Shown here: one piece after another, positions 48,274 through 57,831 of the stretch | Layout: every line of letters begins with the position of its first letter | How positions within the stretch are numbered: position 1 is the first letter of the stretch | NCBI GenBank assembly: GCA_963714155.1 | Contig: OY970236.1 | Coordinates: forward strand, 930,001-994,000 | Direction of reading: 5' to 3' | Origin: VRUE01 sp963714155 | GTDB lineage: Bacteria; Actinomycetota; Thermoleophilia; Solirubrobacterales; 70-9 | Length of the DNA: 64,000 bases | The notes under the pieces: model-generated | The model's input: only the letters and a program-made list of their open reading frames with translations | Database searches by the model: none | Told to the model about the DNA's origin: nothing | Program-made: the position numbers and the translations under genes

Positions 48274-48274
<1 letters not shown>
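47597..48274 (-). CDS. bioD: Dethiobiotin synthetase
   Basis: Carboxylates DAPA to dethiobiotin with ATP. The 225-residue protein has the P-loop GTGTEVGKTVVAA, KPAVTGLDD, the catalytic-loop ICEGVGGLMVPL and SPGLGTINHTLLT. Its last ~9 codons and stop are formed by the left part of a palindrome, so the C-terminus NWRLMRHMGA may be an acquired ending. It overlaps bioF by 3 nt (ATGA). Last gene of bioB-bioF-bioD. Confidence 0.94.
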
Positions 48275-49470
<1,196 letters not shown>

Positions 49471-50628
49471 CTAGTGCGTCTGCGCGGCGGCGGAAGAGGG
49501 GGCGGCGTCTGATCCCGGGTACGGCGGCGGCCTCTTCGTCTTCTTGATCACCCGCAGCTGGGTCGAGGGATCCCAGAAGTTGGCCTCGTCCTGGCGGTCG
49601 ATCAGCTCGTCGATCGGCGTCGCCGGCGTCTCACCGTCGAGCCAGCCGTCGCGGTTGTCCGGCCGCGGGTTGGCGCCGTTGTCGGGCTGGCGGGCGACGT
49701 TGAGGCCGAGCTCCTCGAACATCGCCCGGTCGTCCTCCGGTTCCGCCCCGAGCGTGGTCAGGAAGTTGCCCATCATCACGCCGTTGAGCCCGGCCTTGAC
49801 CGCCAGCGGCTGCAGGTCGCCGAGGTTCTCGACCCGTCCGCCGCAGAGCCGGAAAAGGGCGCCGGGAATGATCAGGCGGAAGATCGCCACCCACTTGACC
49901 ACGTCCCAGGCGTCCATCAGCGGCCGTTCGCCGAACTTGGTGCCGGTGCGTGGGTTGAGCAGGTTGATCGGCACCGAGGTCGGGTTGATCTCGGTCAGCT
50001 CGAAGGCCATCTCGACCCGCTGCTGCGGCGACTCGCCGAGGTTGAGGATGCCGCCGACGCAGGTCTCCAGCCCCGCCTCCTTGACCGCCTGGATCGTGCG
50101 CAGGCGGCCCTCGTAGCGGACCGTGCTCGAGACCTCGGGGTAGTAGGAGCGGGCCGACTCGACGTTGTGGTGGACACGCTGGATGCCGGCCTCGCGCAGT
50201 TTCTTGGCCCGTTCGCCCGACATGTGGCCGATCGAGGCGCAGCGCTTGAGATTGGTCTGCTCGGCGACCAGCTTGGCGCCCTCGAGGATTTTCTCGAAGT
50301 CGCGCTTGGAGAGGCCCTGGCCCTGGGTGACCATGCAGAAGCGGTGGGCGCCGGCTGCCTCGGCCGCTTTCGCGTGTTCGAGGATCTGCTCCGGCTCCAT
50401 CATCGCGTGCATCGGCGTGTCCGCCTCGGCGTAGCGCGACTGGGCGCAGAAACCGCAGTCCTCGGCGCAGCCACCGGACTTGGCGTTGACCAGCGAGCAC
50501 ATGTCGGTCGAGTCGCCGAAGTTCTCGCGCCGCACGGCCCAGGCGCGCTCGACGAGATCGCCGATCTCCTCGTGGGTGGTCAGCTCGCCGAGCGCCAGCG
50601 CTTCCTCGAAGGTGATCAGGGAGGCCAT
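49471..50628 (-). CDS. bioB: Biotin synthase
   Basis: Radical-SAM enzyme that inserts sulfur into dethiobiotin. The 385-residue protein has the radical-SAM cluster motif in SGGCAEDCGFCAQS (Cys-x3-Cys-x2-Cys), HNVESARSYYPEV, CVGGILNLGE, INLLNPRTGT and LCGGRVENL. The C-terminal ~60 residues (after MGNFLTTLG) form a Pro/Asp-rich extension beyond the barrel. First gene of bioBFD. A palindrome lies 38-83 nt upstream. Confidence 0.96.
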   Translation of the reverse strand: MASLITFEEALALGELTTHEEIGDLVERAWAVRRENFGDSTDMCSLVNAKSGGCAEDCGFCAQSRYAEADTPMHAMMEPEQILEHAKAAEAAGAHRFCMVTQGQGLSKRDFEKILEGAKLVAEQTNLKRCASIGHMSGERAKKLREAGIQRVHHNVESARSYYPEVSSTVRYEGRLRTIQAVKEAGLETCVGGILNLGESPQQRVEMAFELTEINPTSVPINLLNPRTGTKFGERPLMDAWDVVKWVAIFRLIIPGALFRLCGGRVENLGDLQPLAVKAGLNGVMMGNFLTTLGAEPEDDRAMFEELGLNVARQPDNGANPRPDNRDGWLDGETPATPIDELIDRQDEANFWDPSTQLRVIKKTKRPPPYPGSDAAPSSAAAQTH

Positions 50629-50665
50629 TCGAGCGCAAGGCTAGGCAGCGCCCCGGACGCCTGGG

Positions 50666-50711
50666 CGTGTCTGAACTTATGCCTCCATATAGGGGCATAA
50701 GCTCAGGCATG
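50666..50711. repeat. Palindrome upstream of bioB, related to the one at bioD
   Basis: CTGAACTTATGCC (50671-50683) and GGCATAAGCTCAG (50694-50706) are inverted with one mismatch; flanking bases extend the stem with wobble pairs to 50666-50711. Core and loop (ACTTATGC, CCATAT, GCATAAG) match those of the palindrome at 47581-47640. It lies in the divergent gap between bioB and the GH3 gene, so an operator role is possible. Confidence 0.7.
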
Positions 50712-51847
50712 TGGGCACGGCGACGGCGAGACGGCGGCGAATCGCCGTCGCGGCAGCAGGCGCTCTGGCGCTTGCAGCTTTTGCCTTCGGCGCCGTGCTC
50801 GGGGACCGCAGCGCGCCCCAACGGCAGCCGAGCCCGGCCTCCCTGCTTTCGACGCGGCAGCTAGTTGGCGAGCGCCTCGTCGCCGGCTTCCCCGGGACCA
50901 CCGTGCCGGCACCCTTGCGGCAGATGATCCACCGCGGCGAGCTGGCCGGGGTGATCCTCTTCGAAGCGAACCTGCCTAGTCGCACCGCGGCGCGGCAGCT
51001 GGTCGATGAACTCGAGTCGATCCGGCGGCCGGCGCGGCTGCGCGACCCGCTGCTGGTGATGACCGACCAGGAGGGCGGGCTGGTGAAGCGGCTGGGCGGG
51101 CCGCCGAGCGCGTCCGCCCGGCAGATGGGCGCGGCGGGGGCGGCGGCCAGTCGCGCCCAGGGAGAAGCAACGGCGGCCAGCTTGCGTGGGGTCGGGATCA
51201 ACGTCGACCTGGCCCCGGTGCTGGACGTCGCCCGGCCAGGGGGGACGATCGCTGTCACCGATCGCGGCTTCGGCTCCACCGCGGCCGCGGTGGAAGCAAC
51301 GGCCGTGCCCTTTGCCACCGGCCTGCAGGCCGGTGGTGTTGCCGCTACCGCCAAGCACTTTCCCGGCATCGGCGCGGCCGCCGAAAACACCGATTTCGCC
51401 GTGCAGCGCGTTGACCTGTCAAAGCGGGTCCTGCGAGCTGTCGACGAGCGGCCCTACCGGCGCTTTGTCACAGCTGGCGGCAAGCTGGTGATGCTGAGCA
51501 CGGCGATCTACCCGGCCTTCTCGCCGCAGCCGGCGGCCTTCGCCCGCTCGATCGCGAGCGGCGAGCTGCGGGATCGCATCGGCTTCGACGGCGTCTCGAT
51601 CACCGATGCGCTCGAGTCGGTTGCGGTTCGCAACTTCGGCGGACCCGCCAGCGCTGGTCTGGCGGCAGCAGCGGCTGGCACAGACCTTCTTCTCTTCACC
51701 GACTACCGGGCCGCTGCGATTGCCGGACGCGCCCTGCGACGCCGGCTGCAAGGCACACCCGCAGTGCGGCCTGAGTTCGTTGCCTCGGCCGGCAGGGTCC
51801 TGCGCCTCCGGCAGAGCCTGTCGGTTAGCGCGGTTCGGCGACGGTGA
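50711..51847 (+). CDS. Glycoside hydrolase family 3 (NagZ-like beta-N-acetylhexosaminidase)
   Basis: The 378-residue protein has an N-terminal signal or anchor (IAVAAAGALALAAFAFGAVL) and a GH3 barrel: AGVILFEANL, LVMTDQEGGLVKRLGG, GINVDLAPVLDV, GVAATAKHFPGIGAA (the KHFPG motif), and FDGVSITDALESVAV holding the probable Asp nucleophile. NagZ-type enzymes cut GlcNAc from muropeptides; an exported form suggests cell-wall turnover or substrate degradation. Start GTG 50711. The 3' end overlaps the convergent cyclase gene by 23 nt. Confidence 0.88.
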   Translation: MGTATARRRRIAVAAAGALALAAFAFGAVLGDRSAPQRQPSPASLLSTRQLVGERLVAGFPGTTVPAPLRQMIHRGELAGVILFEANLPSRTAARQLVDELESIRRPARLRDPLLVMTDQEGGLVKRLGGPPSASARQMGAAGAAASRAQGEATAASLRGVGINVDLAPVLDVARPGGTIAVTDRGFGSTAAAVEATAVPFATGLQAGGVAATAKHFPGIGAAAENTDFAVQRVDLSKRVLRAVDERPYRRFVTAGGKLVMLSTAIYPAFSPQPAAFARSIASGELRDRIGFDGVSITDALESVAVRNFGGPASAGLAAAAAGTDLLLFTDYRAAAIAGRALRRRLQGTPAVRPEFVASAGRVLRLRQSLSVSAVRRR

Positions 51848-53345
51848 TCTTCACTTCGCCGGGCTGCGGTTCCGGTGTGGCGGCGTCAAACACCTGCACG
51901 CGGTCGCGGCCCGATCCCTTGGCTGCGTAGAGCGCTGCGTCGGCCCGGCCGAACACCGATTCGTAGCTGAGTCGCTCGCCGCTGCCGAAGGCGGCGATGC
52001 CGATGCTCGCCGTGATCGGCGGCACGTCCTTCTCGGCGCTCATGCGCTCGCGGATCGCCGTGGTGATCGCGTCGCCGACCTCTTCGGCCTCGCCGAGCTC
52101 ACAGCGCGGCAGCACGATCGCGAACTCGTCGCCACCGATCCGGGCCAGCACGTCGGTCTCGCGGGCACGGCCCTGCAGCACTGCGGCGATCTCGCCGAGC
52201 ACCCGGTCGCCGGCTGGGTGGCCGAGCGTGTCGTTGACCTGCTTGAAGTGGTCGAGGTCGAGCATCAGCAGCGCCCCGGCGACCCCGTAGCGGTGGCTGC
52301 GGGCCAGCTCGGCCCGCAGGTCCTCCTCGAAGCGCCGCCGGTTCTTCAGCCCCGTGAGCGGGTCCTGGCTGGCCTGCAGGGCCAGTTCCTGCATTCGTTC
52401 ATGGCGGCTCCAAACCAGGACTAGCGCCGCCAGCAGCGCCGCCAGAGAGAGGCCGACGAGGGCGATCATCACGGCCAGGCCGACGCCGGGGCGGTTCGGA
52501 TCGTGCACGACCAGCAACCAGGTCCGGTCAGCGATCCGGATCGGTGCGGCGGCAGACTCGTCGCGTGGCAGATCGGGGCCGGTGATCGACCTGCCGCGCT
52601 CAACCAGGGCGGCATCGACGTCATCTGGCAATGCGGTCGTCGCGGCGGCGGCCAGGTCGGGAACGTGGAAGGCGCCGCCGGCGAAGCCGATCAGGGCGGC
52701 GCGCCGCTCGGCGATAGTGCCGACCGGGGCCCCGTCGCGGTAGACCGGGCGGAAGACGTTGATCCCGGTGCCGCCGACCGGCAACCGCATCGCCGTTGTC
52801 GCTGCCGGACGGCCTCGATCGCGAGCTTTCAGCAGGTAGGAGCCGCGGCGGCTGTCTGAGCCGACGTCGTAGCCGATCGGAGCCTGCACGCTGAGGCCGC
52901 TCGCGGATACGTAGATCACCGGAAAGTAGTGACTGCGCGGGCGCGCCTTGCGAAAGTTGCCCAGCGGCCCGCGTTCGAGGATCGGGTAGCCGTGCGTGCG
53001 TTCGAACTGCGCCCGCCGGCTCCTCGGAACCGAGCCGATGAAGGCGGTTGCGGTCAGCGCCCCCGGCCGCAGCAGCGAGTCGGCAATGACCTCGAACTCG
53101 TGGCGGCTGAATTGCCCCTCGGCTTGGTAGAAGGCCGAGGCGCTGGAGAGCTGCCCGACCGAGAGCCCCGCCAGCGCTTCGGCCTGGTGCGCCGCCCGGA
53201 TCGCCTCGTTGTGCTGCTGCGTCGCGAAGCTGTCGCGATCGCGCTCGTGGACGACCAGCGCGATCGCGATCGAACCGATCGCAATCGCGGCAACCACGGC
53301 GAAGCCAAGCCAGAAACGCAGGCGCATGCTCTTTTTGTCGGCCAT
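51825..53345 (-). CDS. CHASE-GGDEF diguanylate cyclase
   Basis: Makes c-di-GMP from two GTP. The 506-residue protein has a membrane helix (WLGFAVVAAIAIGSIAIALVV), an extracytoplasmic CHASE sensor domain (about residues 40-240), a second helix (VGLAVMIALVGLSLAALLAALVLVW) and a GGDEF domain. It has an intact GGDEF active site near residues 404-408 and a product-inhibition I-site RETD five residues before it. ATG 53345 is chosen over a TTG 12 codons upstream. It is a candidate supplier of the ligand for the riboswitch at 38194. The alkA-like gene is 13 nt upstream. Confidence 0.93.
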   Translation of the reverse strand: MADKKSMRLRFWLGFAVVAAIAIGSIAIALVVHERDRDSFATQQHNEAIRAAHQAEALAGLSVGQLSSASAFYQAEGQFSRHEFEVIADSLLRPGALTATAFIGSVPRSRRAQFERTHGYPILERGPLGNFRKARPRSHYFPVIYVSASGLSVQAPIGYDVGSDSRRGSYLLKARDRGRPAATTAMRLPVGGTGINVFRPVYRDGAPVGTIAERRAALIGFAGGAFHVPDLAAAATTALPDDVDAALVERGRSITGPDLPRDESAAAPIRIADRTWLLVVHDPNRPGVGLAVMIALVGLSLAALLAALVLVWSRHERMQELALQASQDPLTGLKNRRRFEEDLRAELARSHRYGVAGALLMLDLDHFKQVNDTLGHPAGDRVLGEIAAVLQGRARETDVLARIGGDEFAIVLPRCELGEAEEVGDAITTAIRERMSAEKDVPPITASIGIAAFGSGERLSYESVFGRADAALYAAKGSGRDRVQVFDAATPEPQPGEVKITVAEPR

Positions 53346-53358
53346 CCGCCGCCCGGCC

Positions 53359-53991
53359 TCAATCCACGGGTGCGTTTGCAAGGGACTCCCACAGGTAGAG
53401 GGAGGCGAGGCTGCGGTGCGGGCTCCAGGGCTCGCCGATCTCCACGACCCGCGTCGGCGTCGGCATCTCCTCCAGGCTGTACTCGATCTGGATCGCCTTG
53501 CGGATGCCGAGGTCGCCGCCGGAGAGAACGTCCGGCCGCTCGAGGTGGAAGATCAGGAACATCTCCGCCGTCCAGACGCCGAGCCCGCGCACGGCGACGA
53601 TCTCCTCGATCACCTCCGCGTCGGGGAGCTGGTCGAGCCGCTCGAGCTCGAGCTCACCCTCGATCACGTGCGAGGCGAGGTCGCGGACGTACTCGACCTT
53701 GCGGCCGGAGAGCCCGGCGCCGCGCAGGTCGGCTTCGTCGGCTTCGAGCAGCTGCTCGGGCGAGGGCGTGGTGCCGCCGAAGAGGTCGAGGATGCGGCCG
53801 TAGATCGTGCGCGCCGCCTTGGTCGAGAGCTGCTGGCCGACGATCGCCCGCAGCAGCGCCCCGTAGGCGTCGGCCGGCCGCTCCTCGCTGCGTCGTTTCA
53901 GACGGGTGGCGAGGTCGATCTTGCCGAGGCGATCGATCAGCGCCGCCATCGTCGGATCGCTGGCGGCGAGCTGCTTGCTCGCCTTGCTCAT
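53359..53991 (-). CDS. DNA-3-methyladenine glycosylase II (AlkA-like, HhH-GPD)
   Basis: Excises alkylated bases. The 210-residue product has YGALLRAIVGQQLSTKAARTI, then the helix-hairpin-helix VAVRGLGVWTAEMFLIF with the catalytic Asp in GGDLGIRKAI downstream and WSPHRSLASLYLW at the end. It lacks the N-terminal AlkA domain and the C-terminal iron-sulfur cluster of EndoIII/MutY. ATG 53991 overlaps the enoyl-CoA hydratase stop by 4 nt. Confidence 0.9.
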   Translation of the reverse strand: MSKASKQLAASDPTMAALIDRLGKIDLATRLKRRSEERPADAYGALLRAIVGQQLSTKAARTIYGRILDLFGGTTPSPEQLLEADEADLRGAGLSGRKVEYVRDLASHVIEGELELERLDQLPDAEVIEEIVAVRGLGVWTAEMFLIFHLERPDVLSGGDLGIRKAIQIEYSLEEMPTPTRVVEIGEPWSPHRSLASLYLWESLANAPVD

Positions 53992-54794
53992 CTGCCCCGC
54001 CACTCGGGCTTGCGCTTCTCGGCGAATGCCTCGATGCCCTCGCGGAGGTCCTCGGAGGCGAAGCACGACTCGCGCAGCGCGATCAGGCCGGCCTCCTGCT
54101 GGTCGCTGAGAATCGGCGAGGCGGTGAGCAGGTCGATCGCGCTCTTGTTGCCGCGCATCGAGAGCGGCGCGTTGGCGGCGATCTCGGCGGCGAGCTCGAC
54201 CGCCACGGCCTCGAGCTGATCGTCCGCGACCACCTCGTTGACGAGCCCGATCTCGGCGGCGCGGGCCGCCCGGTAGTTGCGCCCGGTGAGGAAGAGCTCT
54301 TTGGTGCGGGCGAGCCCGATCGTGTTGAGGAACTTGCGCAGGCCGGTGTGCCCGTAGACCAGCCCCAGCTTCACCGGCGGCATGCCGAGCTTCGCCGCCG
54401 AGGAGCAGATCCGCAGGTCGCAGGTGATCGCCAGCTCGAGGCCACCGCCGATGCAATGGCCGTTGATCGCAGCCACGGTCGGCCAGGGATGCCCGGCCAG
54501 TGCCTCCATCGCAGCGTGGAAGGGATGGGCGACCAGGGCCTCGGCGTCGCGCTCGAAGGTCTCGCTGGGGATCGAGGCGATGTCGTAGCCGGCCGAGAAG
54601 ACCGGCGGGGCGCCGGTGATCAGCAGGCAGCGGGTCTCGATCCCCTGGTCGAGCCGCGGCACGGTCTCGGCGATCGCGTCGAGGATCTCGTGGTCGAGCG
54701 CGTTGCGCCGCTCGGGGTTGGAGATGCGGAGGCGGACGACCGCCTCGGCCGGCGAGTCGAGGATCAGCTTGCCGCCGGCGAGCCGCTCGTTCAC
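53988..54794 (-). CDS. Enoyl-CoA hydratase/isomerase family protein
   Basis: Crotonase-fold enzyme of 268 aa, probably hydrating or isomerising enoyl-CoAs. The oxyanion-hole segments PPVFSAGYDIASI and NGHCIGGGLELAITCDLRI are present. In the second, Gly-Gly-Leu-Glu carries the first usual catalytic Glu position, while the second is less clear (GMPPVKLGLVYG), so the exact reaction cannot be told. It starts with GTG inside the stop of the biotinyl-domain gene (GTGA). Confidence 0.88.
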   Translation of the reverse strand: MNERLAGGKLILDSPAEAVVRLRISNPERRNALDHEILDAIAETVPRLDQGIETRCLLITGAPPVFSAGYDIASIPSETFERDAEALVAHPFHAAMEALAGHPWPTVAAINGHCIGGGLELAITCDLRICSSAAKLGMPPVKLGLVYGHTGLRKFLNTIGLARTKELFLTGRNYRAARAAEIGLVNEVVADDQLEAVAVELAAEIAANAPLSMRGNKSAIDLLTASPILSDQQEAGLIALRESCFASEDLREGIEAFAEKRKPEWRGR

Positions 54795-55000
54795 TCGAGC
54801 ACTACGAGGACGTCGCCTTCGCTGACCGACTGGCCCTCCTCGCAGCGAATCTCCTTGACGGTGCCGTCGTCTTCAGCCTCGACCGGGATCTCCATCTTCA
54901 TCGACTCGAGGATCACGACCGTGTCCCCGTCCTCGATCGTGTCCCCGACGGCGACCTCGATTTTCCACACGTTGCCGGTGATGTGAGCCTCAATGTTCAT
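54791..55000 (-). CDS. Single-domain biotin carboxyl carrier protein
   Basis: A 69-residue stand-alone biotinyl domain. The biotinylation site is in VILESMKMEIPV (Lys in MKM), with the Gly-rich flanks GDTIEDGDTVV and EGQSVSEGDVLVVLE. Such proteins serve acyl-CoA carboxylases whose other subunits are elsewhere; no carboxylase gene is in the window. It is the first gene of a minus-strand cluster with the enoyl-CoA hydratase and the AlkA-like gene, and lies 4 kb from bioBFD, which makes its cofactor. Confidence 0.93.
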   Translation of the reverse strand: MNIEAHITGNVWKIEVAVGDTIEDGDTVVILESMKMEIPVEAEDDGTVKEIRCEEGQSVSEGDVLVVLE

Positions 55001-55021
55001 GGCGGGGGAGAATATCCGCGC

Positions 55022-55782
55022 GTGACGGCGGAGCGACCAAGGTCGGAGTCAGATCCCAGCGCGGCCGCGTCGCTGGCCGTAATCGTCGCTGCCCGCAACG
55101 AGGCGGATCGGATCGCCGACTCGGTCGCCGCTTTGCGCGGCGCCTTTCCGGGTGCAGCGATCTGGGTAGCCGACGATGCGTCCGAGGACGGCACGGCGGA
55201 GGTGGCGATGGGCGCCGGTGCCAGCGTGGTCAGCCGCGGCCGGCCCCATGGCAAGGGCGCCAACGTCAGCGCTGCGGCCGAGGCGGCCCTGAGCGACGGC
55301 GAGCCACCGGCGATCGTCCTGCTCTGCGACGGTGACCTCGGCGATTCGGCGGGCCGGCTCAGGCCGCTCGTGGAGGCGGTCGGCGACGGCGACTGCGACC
55401 TTGCCGTGGCCGCCTTCGCCAACCGGGTCGGCGGCGGCTTCGGCCTCGCGCTCGGCTTCGCCCGCTGGGCGATCCGGCGCCTCAGCGGCTTCGAGGCGGT
55501 GGCACCGATCTCCGGTCAGCGGGCGATGCGAACCGAGGTGCTGCGCGAGGCGCTTCCCTTCGCCCGCGGTTACGGGATGGAGCTAGGAATGACCGTCGAT
55601 GTGGTGCGGGCCGGCTATCGCGTCGGCGAGATCGAACTCGATCTCGAGCACCGCGCCACGGCTCGAAGCTTCGCCGGCTTCCTTCACCGCGGCCAGCAGC
55701 TACTCGACTTCATCCGCGCCTACCGTACCCGCGCTTCCGGTGCGCTTTATGTGGCCCCAGACCACATAAAGCGCACCGGAAC

Positions 55783-55786
<4 letters not shown>
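55022..55786 (+). CDS. Glycosyltransferase family 2
   Basis: The 254-residue protein has the GT-A opening SLAVIVAARNEADRIADSVAAL, ADDASEDGTAEVA, RGRPHGKGANVSAA and the DXD-like CDGDLGD. A short hydrophobic segment and SGQRAMRTEVLRE with YGMELGMTVDV follow. It resembles GpgS/dolichol-phosphate-type synthases that act on lipid or glycerate acceptors. GTG 55022 is chosen: a GAGAAT -10-like element (55008-55013) lies 8 nt before it. The last ~17 codons lie in a perfect palindrome, so the C-terminus ALYVAPDHIKRTGT is read from the repeat. Confidence 0.85.
55735..55781. repeat. Perfect 20-bp palindrome at a convergent junction
   Basis: TTCCGGTGCGCTTTATGTGG (55735-55754) and its exact inverse complement (55762-55781) enclose the 7-nt loop CCCCAGA. 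It is inside the 3' end of the GT2 gene and just beyond the amidase stop. It could terminate transcription in both directions; there is no T-run. Confidence 0.9.
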
Positions 55787-57186
<1,400 letters not shown>

Positions 57187-57216
57187 GTCGCCTCTCCTCA
57201 TGCCTCGCCGCAGTTT

Positions 57217-57232
57217 GTTCGTTCGAACGAAC
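57217..57232. promoter_or_regulatory. 16-bp perfect palindromic operator between amidase and TetR genes
   Basis: GTTCGTTCGAACGAAC is a perfect palindrome 31 nt from the amidase start and 30 nt from the tetR start. Length, symmetry and position are those of a TetR-family operator controlling both divergent genes. Confidence 0.75.
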
Positions 57233-57261
57233 GATAGGCCAAAGGGATAGGCTGGTGCTTC

Positions 57262-57831
57262 TTGCCCACCGTCGCGCCACCCGATACCCGCGAGCGGATC
57301 CTCCGTGCCACGGTCGAGCTGATCGGCGGCGAGGGGATTCCCGCCGTTACCAACCGCCGCGTCGCAAGCGCGGCCGGTGTGGCGCTTGGCTCGCTCACTT
57401 ACCACTTCCCCAGCCAGGTCGACCTGCTGCGCGAGAGCCTGCTGCTCTACGTCGGCGAGGAAGTGGCGAAACAGGAGGAAATCGCGGCTGAGCTGAGGCG
57501 CAGCGAACCGAGCGTCGAGCAGATCGCGGCCGAAGTCGAGCGCGTGGTCGAGGAGTCGACCAACCGGATCCAGCAGCTGGCCGAGATCGAGCTGCACCTG
57601 CAGGCGGCGCGCGATCCCGCCCTGCGCGAGGCCTCGCTGCGCTGCTTCGAGGCCTACGAAGGGGTGGCCGCGGCGGCGCTGGAGATGCTCGGGGTGCCCG
57701 AGCCGGAGCGCCACGCGCGCACGATCGTGGCGCTGATGTACGGGATGGGCCTGCGTCGCCTCGGCACCGGCGAAGACGCCTCCGGCGTCGCCGAGAGCCT
57801 GCTCACCGTGATGCGGGGCATCGCGCCCTGA
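57262..57831 (+). CDS. TetR family transcriptional regulator
   Basis: The 189-residue protein has a TetR HTH (TRERILRATVELIGGEGIPAVTNRRVASAAGVALGSLTYHFPSQVDLLRESL, residues ~9-60), followed by a helical ligand-binding domain rich in Glu/Ala helices. Start is TTG 57262; no canonical ATG/GTG in frame lies closer to the HTH. The divergent amidase and the downstream overlapping glpK are its likely targets. It ends in a CTGA overlap with glpK. Confidence 0.92.
   Translation: MPTVAPPDTRERILRATVELIGGEGIPAVTNRRVASAAGVALGSLTYHFPSQVDLLRESLLLYVGEEVAKQEEIAAELRRSEPSVEQIAAEVERVVEESTNRIQQLAEIELHLQAARDPALREASLRCFEAYEGVAAAALEMLGVPEPERHARTIVALMYGMGLRRLGTGEDASGVAESLLTVMRGIAP

Noticed and set aside
57187..57714. 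Upstream extension of the amidase frame to 643 codons
   Set aside because: It is antisense to tetR and crosses the operator; the GGAGAGG site before ATG 57186 fixes the start.
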